From assembly GCA_947493195.1 (NCBI GenBank), contig CANLQG010000005.1, forward strand, positions 248,001 through 312,000: a stretch of 64,000 bases of DNA. Direction: 5' to 3'. Shown here one piece after another: positions 53,991 through 62,852 of the stretch. The translations under genes and the position numbers were made by a program. This stretch comes from an uncultured Sphingomonadaceae bacterium. GTDB lineage: Bacteria; Pseudomonadota; Alphaproteobacteria; Sphingomonadales; Sphingomonadaceae. Below the pieces are notes generated by a model, which searched no databases, had not been told where the DNA came from, and saw only the letters and a list, made by a program, of their open reading frames with translations. Within the stretch, counting starts at the first letter, position 1. Each line of letters starts with the position of its first letter.

Positions 53991-54425
53991 ATGAAGATTG
54001 CCATCGCATCCGATCACGCCGCAGTCGCGCTGAAAGCCGAACTGCGGGAATGGCTTATTGAAGAAGGCCACGAAGTCGCGGACCTGGGCCCGGACACCGC
54101 CGAATCGGTCGACTATCCCGACTATGGCTACATGCTTGCAGGTGTCGTGGCGGATGGCACTGTCGAGCGCGGCATTGGCCTTTGCGGTTCCGGCATCGGC
54201 ATTTCCATGGCCCTCAATCGCAATCCCGATGTGCGCTGCGCCCTGGTGTCGGAGCCGGCAAGCGCGCGCCTGTGCCGCGAGCACAACGATGCGAATGTCA
54301 TCGCCATGGGTGCCCGCCTGATCGGTCCAGACATGGCGAAAGCCTGTATTGAAGCATTCCTCGAAACGGAGTTTGAAGGCGGTCGGCACCAGCGCCGCGT
54401 CGACAAGCTGTCCAACCCGTCCTGA
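53991..54425 (+). CDS. rpiB: Ribose 5-phosphate isomerase B
   Basis: A 144-residue RpiB/LacAB-fold sugar isomerase. Ligands D8 and H9 lie in ASDHAA, the catalytic Cys65 in [12 protein letters not shown], and the end reads HQRRVDKL. It interconverts ribose 5-phosphate and ribulose 5-phosphate, the RibB substrate. ATG at 53991 gives the normal start. It precedes glyA by 10 bp, a frequent alphaproteobacterial pair. Confidence 0.94.
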   Translation: MKIAIASDHAAVALKAELREWLIEEGHEVADLGPDTAESVDYPDYGYMLAGVVADGTVERGIGLCGSGIGISMALNRNPDVRCALVSEPASARLCREHNDANVIAMGARLIGPDMAKACIEAFLETEFEGGRHQRRVDKLSNPS

Positions 54426-54435
54426 AAGAATCGAC

Positions 54436-55767
54436 ATGACCACTGCAACGCACGCCGCCCCTACGAACTCCCTTGAGAAGGCCACTTGGCTTGACCGTTT
54501 CTGGAGCGACGATCTCGAGACCGCCGATCCTGATGTGGCCGCCATCATCGGCCGTGAACTGGGCCGCCAACGCGACGGCATCGAACTGATCGCGAGCGAG
54601 AACATCGCCAGCACCGCCGTGCTGGAAGCCTGCGGCAGCGTGTTCACCAACAAGTATGCAGAAGGGTATCCGGGCAAGCGTTATTACGGCGGCTGCGAAT
54701 TCGCGGACGAGGTGGAAACGCTGGCGATCGAGCGCGCGAAAAAGCTTTTCGGCTGCAATTTCGCCAACGTGCAGCCCAATTCGGGAAGCCAGATGAACCA
54801 GGCGGTATTCCTGGCCCTGCTCGAACCCGGCGATACCTTCATGGGCCTCGACCTTGCCAGCGGCGGGCACCTGACCCACGGTTCGCCCGTCAACATGAGC
54901 GGAAAGTGGTTCAACGTGGTGCCCTACGGCGTGCGCCGCGAGGACAGCCTGATCGACATGGACGAAGTGCGCCGCCTGGCGCACGAGCACAAGCCGAAGC
55001 TGATCATCAGCGGCGGCACCGCCTATCCGCGCACCTGGGACTTTGCCGAGTTCCGCAAGATCGCGGACGAAGTCGGTGCCTATCTGCTGGCAGACATCTC
55101 GCACTTCTCCGGCCTTGTCGTGGGCGGTGCCCACCCCTCGCCGTTCCCGCACGCCCACGTGGTCACCAGCACCACGCACAAGAGCTTGCGCGGTCCGCGT
55201 TCGGGCATCATCCTGTGGAATGACGAGGAACTGACCAAGCCGATCAACATGGCGGTCTTCCCCGGCATGCAGGGCGGGCCGCTGATGCACACCATCGCGG
55301 GCAAGGCCGTGGCATTCGGCGAAGCGCTTCGCCCGGAGTTCCGTGTATATGCGCAGGCCATCGCGGAGAATGCGAAGGCGCTGGCTGCCAGCCTTTCCGA
55401 AGCGGGCATTTCCATCGTCTCGGGCGGTACGGACAATCACCTGATGCTGGCTGACCTCACGCCCAAGGACGTGACCGGCAAGGCCGCCGAAAAGGGACTC
55501 GATCGCGCGCTGATCACCTGCAACAAGAACGGTATTCCTTTCGACACGCGTTCCCCCTTCGTCACCAGCGGCGTTCGCCTTGGCACGCCGGCGGGCACGA
55601 CACGCGGCTTCGGCCCGGCAGAGTTCCGCAAGATCGGCACGCTGATTGCCGACGTGGTGGACGGCATGGCCCGCAACGGCGACGAAGGTGACGCCCAGGT
55701 GGAAGAACGCGTACGCCGGGAAGTTGCCGAGCTGTGCGCGGCATTCCCCGTCTACCCCGGAAGGTAA
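54436..55767 (+). CDS. glyA: Serine hydroxymethyltransferase
   Basis: A 443-residue PLP enzyme interconverting serine and glycine with tetrahydrofolate. The PLP lysine is K249 in the motif [15 protein letters not shown] (here [11 protein letters not shown]). [18 protein letters not shown] and the end [20 protein letters not shown] are present. It is 443 residues, slightly long at the N-terminus. rpiB, glyA, a small protein, nrdR and a trmJ-like gene form one close-packed run. Confidence 0.97.
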   Translation: MTTATHAAPTNSLEKATWLDRFWSDDLETADPDVAAIIGRELGRQRDGIELIASENIASTAVLEACGSVFTNKYAEGYPGKRYYGGCEFADEVETLAIERAKKLFGCNFANVQPNSGSQMNQAVFLALLEPGDTFMGLDLASGGHLTHGSPVNMSGKWFNVVPYGVRREDSLIDMDEVRRLAHEHKPKLIISGGTAYPRTWDFAEFRKIADEVGAYLLADISHFSGLVVGGAHPSPFPHAHVVTSTTHKSLRGPRSGIILWNDEELTKPINMAVFPGMQGGPLMHTIAGKAVAFGEALRPEFRVYAQAIAENAKALAASLSEAGISIVSGGTDNHLMLADLTPKDVTGKAAEKGLDRALITCNKNGIPFDTRSPFVTSGVRLGTPAGTTRGFGPAEFRKIGTLIADVVDGMARNGDEGDAQVEERVRREVAELCAAFPVYPGR

Positions 55768-55770
55768 ATC

Positions 55771-55992
55771 ATGACCGATCCCGAGAAGCCCATCGACAAC
55801 CGCGTCCTGGCGGACGCCGTAGACGAGGTGAAGGCTATGGGCCGGGAAGGCCTGCAGCACCCCTCGTCGAAGCCGGTGCTGACCGGTGCGGCGATCGGCG
55901 CGGTGGCCGGCGGGTTGCTGCCGGTCGTCACCTGGCCGGTAGGCCTGATCGCGGGTGCCGGGTACATGATCTACAAGCGGATCCGGCCCTGA
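55771..55992 (+). CDS. Small glycine-zipper membrane protein
   Basis: A 73-residue protein. A charged N-terminal 35 residues are followed by a Gly/Ala/Val membrane segment with a glycine-zipper pattern (LTGAAIGAVAGGLLPVVTW) and a second short hydrophobic stretch ending YKRIRP. It lies 3 bp after glyA and 3 bp before nrdR, so it is certainly co-transcribed. Function is unknown. Confidence 0.75.
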   Translation: MTDPEKPIDNRVLADAVDEVKAMGREGLQHPSSKPVLTGAAIGAVAGGLLPVVTWPVGLIAGAGYMIYKRIRP

Positions 55993-55995
55993 TTG

Positions 55996-56481
55996 ATGCG
56001 ATGCCCCTTCTGCGCGAACGAAAACAGCCAGGTAAAGGATTCGCGCCCCACTGAAGACAACACGGCAATCCGCCGCCGCCGCCAGTGCGAGGGCTGCGGC
56101 GCACGTTTCACCACGTTCGAACGAGTGCAGTTGCGCGATGTGGTCGTGGTGAAATCCGCTGGCAACGGCTCGCCATCGCGGCGCGAGAGCTTCGACCGGT
56201 CCAAGATCGAACAGTCTGTAGCACTGGCCTGCCGCAAGCGTGGCATCGAACAGGAACGGATCGACCAGCTCGTGTCCGGCATCCAGCGGCAGGTGGAAAC
56301 GGCAGGCGACAGCGAGATACCGTCCGCCCGGATCGGCGAAATGGTGATGGAAGGACTGCGCCAGCTCGATTCGGTTGCCTATATCCGCTTCGCCTCAGTC
56401 TACCGCGATTTCTCCGAAGCGCGCGATTTCCAGGAATTCGCCAGCACCGTGCAGCAGGTTGGCGGCGATGCCGACGCCTGA
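55996..56481 (+). CDS. nrdR: Transcriptional repressor NrdR
   Basis: A 161-residue repressor of ribonucleotide reductase genes. The zinc ribbon uses C3, C6, C31 and C34 (MRCPFC...CEGC). An ATP-cone domain (about 48-140) senses ATP/dATP. ATG at 55996 gives the standard MRCPFC start; a TTG one codon earlier is less likely. The end overlaps the methyltransferase gene by 14 bp. Confidence 0.96.
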   Translation: MRCPFCANENSQVKDSRPTEDNTAIRRRRQCEGCGARFTTFERVQLRDVVVVKSAGNGSPSRRESFDRSKIEQSVALACRKRGIEQERIDQLVSGIQRQVETAGDSEIPSARIGEMVMEGLRQLDSVAYIRFASVYRDFSEARDFQEFASTVQQVGGDADA

Positions 56482-57205
56482 GGAAAGCCTCCCCGTCATC
56501 GTGCTTGTCCGCCCGCAACTGGGCGAGAATATCGGCAAGACGGCGCGTGCGATGCTCAATTTCGGGCTCACCGAAATGCGGCTGGTCAGCCCGCGCGATG
56601 GCTGGCCCAACCCTTCCGCCGGTCCCGCTGCTGCGGGGGCGGACGTGGTGCTGGAAAAGGCAAAGGTGTTCGAAAGCACGGCCGAGGCAGTGGCCGATTG
56701 CGCGCATGTCTATGCCACCACGGTGCGCAAGCGCGGTGTGACCAAGCCTGTGCAGACTCCCGAACAGGCGGCGCGTGACATTACGCGCCAGCAGGGCCGC
56801 AGCGCCATCCTGTTCGGGCCGGAACGCTCCGGCCTCGAAACTGAGGATGTGGCGCTGGCCCGCACGATCATCACCGCGCCGATCAATCCCGAATTCGGCT
56901 CGCTCAACCTGGCGCAGGCCGTGATCCTAGTGGCTTATGAACTGTCAAAGCATGCCGACCTGGTGATGCCCACCCGCGAAGACCTGCTGCCCCCTGCCCC
57001 GCAGGACGAGCTGGAAGGCCTGATCGCGCATCTCGAGCGGATGCTGGAGCCCAAGGGATACTTCTTCCCCGAGGCGCGGGCCGAGGCAACGCGCCGCACC
57101 CTACGCGGCGTGCTGACCAAGCCGGGTTGGAACCACCTGGAGGTCCGCACCCTGCGCGGCGTTTTGACCACGCTGGAACGCGTACGCCGGTCCGACAGCG
57201 ATTAA
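56468..57205 (+). CDS. trmJ: TrmJ-like SPOUT RNA methyltransferase
   Basis: A 245-residue SpoU/TrmH-family methyltransferase. [20 protein letters not shown] opens the SPOUT knot, and the SAM-binding end contains [13 protein letters not shown] and [15 protein letters not shown]. In E. coli TrmJ methylates the 2'-O at position 32 of tRNA. A C-terminal helical extension (about 165-245) also fits TrmJ. It overlaps nrdR by 14 bp. Confidence 0.88.
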   Translation: MPTPEESLPVIVLVRPQLGENIGKTARAMLNFGLTEMRLVSPRDGWPNPSAGPAAAGADVVLEKAKVFESTAEAVADCAHVYATTVRKRGVTKPVQTPEQAARDITRQQGRSAILFGPERSGLETEDVALARTIITAPINPEFGSLNLAQAVILVAYELSKHADLVMPTREDLLPPAPQDELEGLIAHLERMLEPKGYFFPEARAEATRRTLRGVLTKPGWNHLEVRTLRGVLTTLERVRRSDSD

Positions 57206-57261
57206 TCTGGCGTTCACGCTGGCCGGTCGAGGTTAAGTCTCTCTGCCAAGGGAGAAATCTG

Positions 57262-57558
57262 ATGATCCTTATTGCCGCTCTCGCCACCGTGGTTCTCTAT
57301 CCCGTCGCCGGCAATGACGCGCGATTGCCGGATGAGGGCACGATTGTTTCGCCCAGTGCGGCGGAGGCTATCGAGACAGGCTCCGGTACGGTCCTGTGCA
57401 TGGACCTGCCCGAAGATGCCAGCAGCCACGACCGGGCATGCCTGACCCGCGCGGAATGGGATACGACGCTGGAACTGGCCGAAGCGGATGCCGCACAACG
57501 GGATTCGGTGCAGGCGCGGGAACGCGCCCAGACGAACGCCGATATCTATCTGCGCTAG
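57262..57558 (+). CDS. Small exported protein, unknown
   Basis: A 98-residue protein with an N-terminal hydrophobic segment (MILIAALATVVLYPVAG) that looks like a signal peptide or anchor. A mature part follows with two cysteines about 16 residues apart (VLCMDLPEDASSHDRACLT) and a Gln/Ala/Arg-rich helix. AAGGGAGAA precedes the ATG. No family is recognised. It ends 1 bp from the convergent chorismate mutase gene. Confidence 0.7.
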   Translation: MILIAALATVVLYPVAGNDARLPDEGTIVSPSAAEAIETGSGTVLCMDLPEDASSHDRACLTRAEWDTTLELAEADAAQRDSVQARERAQTNADIYLR

Positions 57559-57559
57559 G

Positions 57560-57889
57560 TCAACCGGCAGCGAGCGGTCCACTGCGCAGCCGGTCCCACT
57601 CTTCCAGTTCGTAGGCAATCGAGCTTTCGACCAGCGCATCCCAGATCTGCGCGATGTCATTGCCGGGCAGCTGGCGATTTTCGGCATCGACGCGGGCATT
57701 CTGGATGACCTGCGCCTTGCGTCCTTCGTCTCGCACGGTATCGCGGTCTGCCTTGATGCGTGCGGCGGCGCGCATGTAGCCATAGCGACGTGCCAGCAGG
57801 GCCATCAACTCGCGGTCGGTAGCATCGACACCGACCCGAACGTCGGCCATGTCGTTGCAGGATTCAGGGTCGGGTATCTGGTGATTCAT
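57560..57889 (-). CDS. Chorismate mutase (AroQ class)
   Basis: A 109-residue all-helical enzyme that rearranges chorismate to prephenate for Phe and Tyr. The AroQ pattern is visible: ATDRELMALLARRYGYM, AAARIKADRDTVRDEGRKAQVI and IWDALVESSIAYELEEWDRL. The ATG at 57889 has GGAG upstream; longer frames add 62 non-homologous residues. A PchB-like isochorismate lyase is a less likely alternative. Confidence 0.83.
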   Translation of the reverse strand: MNHQIPDPESCNDMADVRVGVDATDRELMALLARRYGYMRAAARIKADRDTVRDEGRKAQVIQNARVDAENRQLPGNDIAQIWDALVESSIAYELEEWDRLRSGPLAAG

Positions 57890-58110
57890 TCCACGGCTCC
57901 TGCCCCGCCCGGTGCTCCGTGTCGAGCCTGAAAGCGCCTGCCTTGACTTTGGGCCGCAACAGGCTAAATGCGCGCCTTCGCTGAAATTGGCTCCGCACCC
58001 CGGTGAAGCGGTAGCCGCGCCTGACATTCCCGCAAGGGGCCGGTCAGGCGGTGCGATGCCGGGTTGAATGGCCATCGATGGGATGGCCCAGCAAATGAAG
58101 GAAGTGACTT

Positions 58111-58725
58111 ATGTCGAAGCGCACACGCGCCAAGCACAAACTCGACCGCCGGATGGGCGAAAACATCTGGGGTCGTCCTAATTCCCCGGTCAACAAGCGC
58201 GCCTATGGCCCCGGCCAGCACGGCCAGCGCCGCAAGGGCAAGATGTCGGACTTCGGTCTGCAGCTGCGCGCCAAGCAGAAGCTGAAAGGCTACTACGGCG
58301 ACGTGACCGAGAAGCAGTTCCGCGCCACCTACAAGGATGCCACCCGCATGAAGGGTGACACCGGCCAGAACCTGATCGGCCTGCTCGAGCGTCGCCTGGA
58401 CATGATCGTCTACCGCGCCAAGTTCGCGCCGACCATCTTCGCCGCCCGTCAGATCGTTTCGCACGGTCACATCAAGGTGAATGGCGTGAAGTGCAACGTC
58501 GCATCGCGTCGCTGCGACGTGGGCGACGTGATCTCGCTGGGCGACAAGGCCAAGGAAATGGCGCTGATCATCGAAGCACAGAGCCTGCCCGAGCGTGATG
58601 TTCCCGACTACGTTGCCCAGGATGGCAACGATGCGGTCACGTTCAGCCGCGTGCCTTCGCTGGACGAAGTGCCCTACCCTGTGCAGATGGAACCGAACCT
58701 GGTCGTCGAGTTCTACTCGCGCTGA
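58111..58725 (+). CDS. rpsD: 30S ribosomal protein S4
   Basis: A 204-residue primary rRNA-binding protein with an N-terminal RNA-binding region ([20 protein letters not shown]) and the S4 domain (about 92-160, [21 protein letters not shown]). It nucleates 16S rRNA folding. It lacks the N-terminal zinc cysteines. AAGGAAG precedes the start. A strong terminator follows. Confidence 0.98.
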   Translation: MSKRTRAKHKLDRRMGENIWGRPNSPVNKRAYGPGQHGQRRKGKMSDFGLQLRAKQKLKGYYGDVTEKQFRATYKDATRMKGDTGQNLIGLLERRLDMIVYRAKFAPTIFAARQIVSHGHIKVNGVKCNVASRRCDVGDVISLGDKAKEMALIIEAQSLPERDVPDYVAQDGNDAVTFSRVPSLDEVPYPVQMEPNLVVEFYSR

Positions 58726-58750
58726 TCCGGCTTCCTGCAGAAGAACAATA

Positions 58751-58783
58751 AAAAGGGGCGGTCCTTCGGGGCCGCCCTTTTTT
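58751..58783 (+). terminator. rpsD intrinsic terminator with UUCG tetraloop
   Basis: A GC-rich stem (GGGCGGTCC paired with GGGCCGCCC, one G-U pair) is closed by C(TTCG)G, the very stable UUCG tetraloop, and extended by A-T pairs into TTTTTT. Confidence 0.9.
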
Positions 58784-58841
58784 GTTTCGGTTCAACGCCT
58801 TGACGGGAACCGTTCGCAACTCCGCGGCTTCATTCCGTGCT

Positions 58842-59066
58842 ATGACGCAGTATCGGTTCATCACGCCTAAGCGCAGGGGCAAATGGTACGACACGCTTGC
58901 CGCCGCGCAACTCTTCGCGGAACGGATCGGCGCCGGTTTTCTGGATTCGACCGGGCGGTTCGTACCCTATCGTGGCACCGTGCTGGAAATGCGCAGCAGG
59001 CCTCCCGCTCCCGTGCAGGCGGATGGGGCTGCGGGCGTCACGCGGGGCCTGAATAGTCCTGCCTGA
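58842..59066 (+). CDS. Small conserved-looking protein, unknown
   Basis: A 74-residue protein starting [20 protein letters not shown], with an Ala-rich helix and a Pro-rich tail. No family is recognised. The last 29 bp overlap the end of tgt on the other strand. The start is chosen for its balanced length; the open frame continues upstream without similarity. Confidence 0.5.
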   Translation: MTQYRFITPKRRGKWYDTLAAAQLFAERIGAGFLDSTGRFVPYRGTVLEMRSRPPAPVQADGAAGVTRGLNSPA

Positions 59067-60177
59067 AAGTCCGGGCAAACTCTGAGAGACCGCCCTTCGC
59101 GATGGCATCGCGCATCGCCTGCATCAGTTGCTGATAGAAGCTGAGATTGTGCTCTGTCACAAGCATGGCGCCAAGGATTTCGCCCGACTTGTGCAGGTGA
59201 TGGAGATAGGCACGCGAATAGCTGCCGCAGGTGGGGCAGGAGCACCGCTCGTCCAGCGGTCCGGTATCTTCGGAGTGGCGGGCATTACGCAGGTTCAGCG
59301 GGCCGTGCCAAGTAAAAGCCTGTCCGTTGCGCCCCGAACGCGTGGGAAGCACGCAGTCGAACATGTCTATCCCGCGCTCCACTGCGCCGACAAGGTCGTC
59401 GGGCTTGCCGACCCCCATCAGGTAGCGTGGTGCATCTTCGGGCAATTGTCCGGGGGCGTAATCGAGCACGCCGAACATGGCCTCCTGCCCCTCGCCCACA
59501 GCAAGGCCGCCGATGGCGTAGCCGTCGAAGCCGATCTCGCACAGCGCCCCGGCAGAGCGGGCGCGCAGGGTTTCATCCAGTGCGCCCTGCTGGATGCCAA
59601 ACAGCGCGCTGGTTGTCGCATGCTCACCGCCCGCGTCGAAGGCCTCGCGGCTGCGTTTTGCCCAGCGCATGGAAAGCTCCATGCTCGCCTCGATCTCCTG
59701 CATCCGCCGGTCCGCGCGCGGACATTCGTCGAAGCACATCACGATATCGCTGCCGAGCAGGCGCTGGATTTCCATGCTGCGTTCCGGGCTGAGCATGTGT
59801 TTCGAGCCGTCGATATGGCTGCGGAATTCCACGCCTTCCTCGGTCAGCTTGCGCAGGTCCGAAAGGCTCATGACCTGGTAACCGCCGCTGTCGGTCAGGA
59901 TCGGGCGATCCCAGCGCATGAACTTGTGCAGGCCGCCCAGCCTTGCCACCCGCTCCGCACCGGGGCGCAGCATCAGGTGGTAAGTGTTGCCAAGGATGAT
60001 GTCGGCCCCGGTGCTGCGCACGTCCTCCGGCTTCATCGCCTTTACCGTGGCCGCGGTGCCCACCGGCATGAAGGCAGGCGTGCGGACGGTGCCCCGACGC
60101 ATGGCGATTTCGCCGGTGCGCGCCTTGCCGTCCGTTGCGTGGACGGTGAACGCGAAGCGCGGGCGATCAGAAGCCAT
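59038..60177 (-). CDS. tgt: tRNA-guanine transglycosylase
   Basis: A 379-residue queuine/preQ1 transglycosylase. It replaces guanine 34 by preQ1 in GUN-anticodon tRNAs. D96 is in LTDSGGYQ, the catalytic Asp region contains [11 protein letters not shown], and the zinc motif CSCPTC is followed by the distal His in YLHHL. ATG at 60177 gives [10 protein letters not shown]. It overlaps the upstream DUF481 gene by 11 bp. Confidence 0.96.
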   Translation of the reverse strand: MASDRPRFAFTVHATDGKARTGEIAMRRGTVRTPAFMPVGTAATVKAMKPEDVRSTGADIILGNTYHLMLRPGAERVARLGGLHKFMRWDRPILTDSGGYQVMSLSDLRKLTEEGVEFRSHIDGSKHMLSPERSMEIQRLLGSDIVMCFDECPRADRRMQEIEASMELSMRWAKRSREAFDAGGEHATTSALFGIQQGALDETLRARSAGALCEIGFDGYAIGGLAVGEGQEAMFGVLDYAPGQLPEDAPRYLMGVGKPDDLVGAVERGIDMFDCVLPTRSGRNGQAFTWHGPLNLRNARHSEDTGPLDERCSCPTCGSYSRAYLHHLHKSGEILGAMLVTEHNLSFYQQLMQAMRDAIAKGGLSEFARTFRQDYSGPA

Positions 60178-61111
60178 AGACGAGTGCGAAGCGCGAGATC
60201 GTGTCTGTGCTGACGGCACCGGGTGGCGGGCTGCTGTCGTACTCGATAGCCCATGAAAGCCGCGCGCTCAGCTTGTCGGTCAGGCCTGCTTCGAGTCCGG
60301 TCGTCGCGGCAAGGCTGGTGTTGGTGCTGTCCACGATTAGCAGCACTTCTCCGCCCGTCTCGATGGTGGAACTCGCATCCTGCGTGAACGTCAGGCTGTC
60401 CGAGATATTCCATTCGAAATCCGCGCCGAACAGGCCGGCAAGGCGGCTGGCGCTGGTTCCGTTGGTAAAGTCGGTAACGCGGTAGGCGGGGCCTGCCTTG
60501 ATCGACAGTTCCATGTCCTCCTCGTCGATTACCTTGTATCCGATGCCACCGGAAACCGCATAGCGCGCGGTATAGCCTTGCAGCCGATCCGCCTCGTACT
60601 GCGCCAGACCGTAGGCGAACAGGCGCGGCGTGATCTGGAAGCGCGGCTCGTAACGGGCAAGGAACTGCTCGCGCGATGTCACGCCGTTCTGGCGGCGGTA
60701 ATCGGCGGTAAGGCGCAGCCTGTGTTCCCAGTCGATCCCTTCCCGCTTGAGCGCGAGCGCAGCGGTGACGCCGAACTCGTCCGTGTTGCCGCTGGATTGG
60801 AAGGCGCCGATCTGGCCTTCGCCGCCCCAGTTGTCGAACAGGCTTGCCTGGCGAATTTCCTGAAGCTCGCGCGCGGCTTCGGCCGCGGCGACCTCGGCCT
60901 GGTGCGCCTGGTATTCGGTCCAGATTGCGTCGATGTCCGCCGCATCGTCCGGAAAGGCGGTACGGGCTGCGGCAACCACGGCTTCCACCTGTGCTGCATC
61001 ACCATTTGCGATCGCGGCATCGATCATGGTGCGCGCAGCTTCGGGAAGTTCGGCAGCTGCAGGTGAGCAGAGCAGGAGGGCGGGAATGGCGAGGAGAGGC
61101 AGTTTCGTCAT
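60167..61111 (-). CDS. DUF481 outer-membrane beta-barrel protein
   Basis: A 314-residue exported protein with a signal peptide ([17 protein letters not shown]). A helical segment (about 22-85) follows, then the DUF481 (YdiY-like) barrel with alternating strands such as [21 protein letters not shown] and a C-terminal aromatic residue (FALVYGF), typical of outer-membrane proteins. Function is unknown; salt-stress-linked relatives exist. It lies 20 bp after the ABC permease gene. Confidence 0.83.
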   Translation of the reverse strand: MTKLPLLAIPALLLCSPAAAELPEAARTMIDAAIANGDAAQVEAVVAAARTAFPDDAADIDAIWTEYQAHQAEVAAAEAARELQEIRQASLFDNWGGEGQIGAFQSSGNTDEFGVTAALALKREGIDWEHRLRLTADYRRQNGVTSREQFLARYEPRFQITPRLFAYGLAQYEADRLQGYTARYAVSGGIGYKVIDEEDMELSIKAGPAYRVTDFTNGTSASRLAGLFGADFEWNISDSLTFTQDASSTIETGGEVLLIVDSTNTSLAATTGLEAGLTDKLSARLSWAIEYDSSPPPGAVSTDTISRFALVYGF

Positions 61112-61131
61112 GACCAGACTCCGCTAGCGCG

Positions 61132-61911
61132 TCATTCGCGCAATCGCCAGCCTGTCTTGAAGATCCATCCGATGATGGCAACGCATACCAGCAGGAACAG
61201 CAAGGTCGCGCCGAACGATACCCAAATGGGGAAGTCCGACTGGCCGAGGAATGTCCAGCGCAGCCCGTTCACCAGATAGACCACCGGGTTCACCAGCGTG
61301 ACGCTGCGCCATGGTTCGGGCAGCATTTCGATGGAATAGAAAGTGCCGCCAAGGAACGTGAGGGGCATCAGGATCAGCAGCGGTACGATCTGTAACTTTT
61401 CGAACCCATCGGCCCACAGCCCGATAATGAAGCCCAGCAGAGAGAACGTGGCCGAAACCAGCAGGATATATCCAAAGGCGAGGATTGGGTGGACGACCTG
61501 GTAATCGATGATCAGCGCCGCCGTGCCCATGATGATTGCCGCCAGGATCATCGACTTCACCGCCGCCGCGCCCACGAAGCCGATCAGCGTTTCCGCAACG
61601 CCAACCGGGGCCGACAGCAGTTCGTAGATCGCGCCGGTAAACTTGGGCATGTAGATCCCGAAGCTGGCGTTGCTGGTGCTTTCGGAAAGCAGCGTCAGCA
61701 TCAGCAGACCGGGCACGATAAAGGAACCGTAACTGACATCGCCGGGCAACTCCATCCGGCTGCCGATGGCAGCCCCGAACACCACCAGGTAAAGCGAGGT
61801 GGTGATGACGGGAGAGGCGATGGACCCGAACGCGGTGCGGAACATGCGCATCAGCTCGTTCTTGAAGATCGCGAAGGCACCGCGGGCATTGAAAGTCGGG
61901 TTGAAGCTCAT
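61132..61911 (-). CDS. ABC-2 type transporter permease
   Basis: A 259-residue permease with six predicted helices of the ABC-2 type (YadH/NodJ-like), with TSLYLVVFGAAIGSRM early and LGGTFYSIEMLPEPWR late. It pairs with the ATPase encoded directly upstream; the two genes overlap as ATGA. It is probably an exporter. The cargo is unknown. Confidence 0.88.
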   Translation of the reverse strand: MSFNPTFNARGAFAIFKNELMRMFRTAFGSIASPVITTSLYLVVFGAAIGSRMELPGDVSYGSFIVPGLLMLTLLSESTSNASFGIYMPKFTGAIYELLSAPVGVAETLIGFVGAAAVKSMILAAIIMGTAALIIDYQVVHPILAFGYILLVSATFSLLGFIIGLWADGFEKLQIVPLLILMPLTFLGGTFYSIEMLPEPWRSVTLVNPVVYLVNGLRWTFLGQSDFPIWVSFGATLLFLLVCVAIIGWIFKTGWRLRE

Positions 61912-62852
61912 GCCGTCACCTCCGGCTCGTGCAGCAGGTCGACGAAAATGTCTTCCAGCGTGCTTTCGCGGGTTTCCATGCCGGTGAAAACGATACCCTC
62001 GCGCGCCATGACCTGCGCGATCTCGGCCACCTCCCGCTTGCCCTTGCCGGTCCCGTCGCCGCCGCGATAGACAAGGCAGGTGCCGCCCTGCTCCAGGTGG
62101 AGCGGGTATTCGCCTAGCGAGGCGGGTATTGCAGGCAGCGGCGCGTCGAAGGTGAAGTGCGCTTCCGTGCGGCCAAGCTTGGCCATGATCGCATCCTTCT
62201 CGTCCACCAGCAGGATACGCCCCTTGCTGATCACGCCCACCCGGTCGGCCATTTCTTCGGCTTCCTCGATGTAATGGGTGGTGAGGATGATCGTCGTCCC
62301 CTTCTCACGCAGCGCGTCGATCTGGCGCCACATATCGCGCCGCAGTTCCACGTCCACCCCAGCAGTCGGCTCGTCGAGGAACAGCAGTTGCGGATCGTGC
62401 GCCAGCGCCTTGGCGATCATGACGCGCCGCTTCATCCCGCCCGAAAGCGCGCGAATCTGTGCATCGCGCTTGTCCCATAAGCTGAGGCTGCGCAGGACTT
62501 CCTCGATGCGCGCATCGTCGGGCTCGCACCCGAACATTCCGCGCGAAAAGCGCACCTGCCGGATGACCTTGTCGAACATGTCGAAGCTGAGCTCCTGCGG
62601 CACCAGCCCGATATCGCGTCGCACCTGCTTCCAGTGCTTGGCCAAGTCCTTGCCGAATACCTCGATCCGGCCGCCAGTGGGCCGCACCATGCCGCAGACC
62701 GACCCGATGAGCGTGGTCTTGCCCGCCCCATTCGGCCCGAGAAGCGCGAATATCTCGCCACGCCTGATTGTCAGGTCGACGCCGTCGAGCGCCTTTACCC
62801 CGCTCTTGTAGGTTTTTTCGAGGCCACGAATGTCGAGGATGGTGTCGGTCAA
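61908..62852 (-). CDS. ABC transporter ATP-binding protein
   Basis: A 314-residue ATPase with Walker A GPNGAGKTT (residues 39-47), signature LSGGMKRR, Walker B LLFLDEP and the switch His in TTHYIEEAEE. It has a C-terminal extension (about 230-314) as in DrrA/YadG-type exporters. It is ATGA-coupled to both the carotenoid oxygenase gene upstream and the permease gene downstream. Confidence 0.92.
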   Translation of the reverse strand: MTDTILDIRGLEKTYKSGVKALDGVDLTIRRGEIFALLGPNGAGKTTLIGSVCGMVRPTGGRIEVFGKDLAKHWKQVRRDIGLVPQELSFDMFDKVIRQVRFSRGMFGCEPDDARIEEVLRSLSLWDKRDAQIRALSGGMKRRVMIAKALAHDPQLLFLDEPTAGVDVELRRDMWRQIDALREKGTTIILTTHYIEEAEEMADRVGVISKGRILLVDEKDAIMAKLGRTEAHFTFDAPLPAIPASLGEYPLHLEQGGTCLVYRGGDGTGKGKREVAEIAQVMAREGIVFTGMETRESTLEDIFVDLLHEPEVTA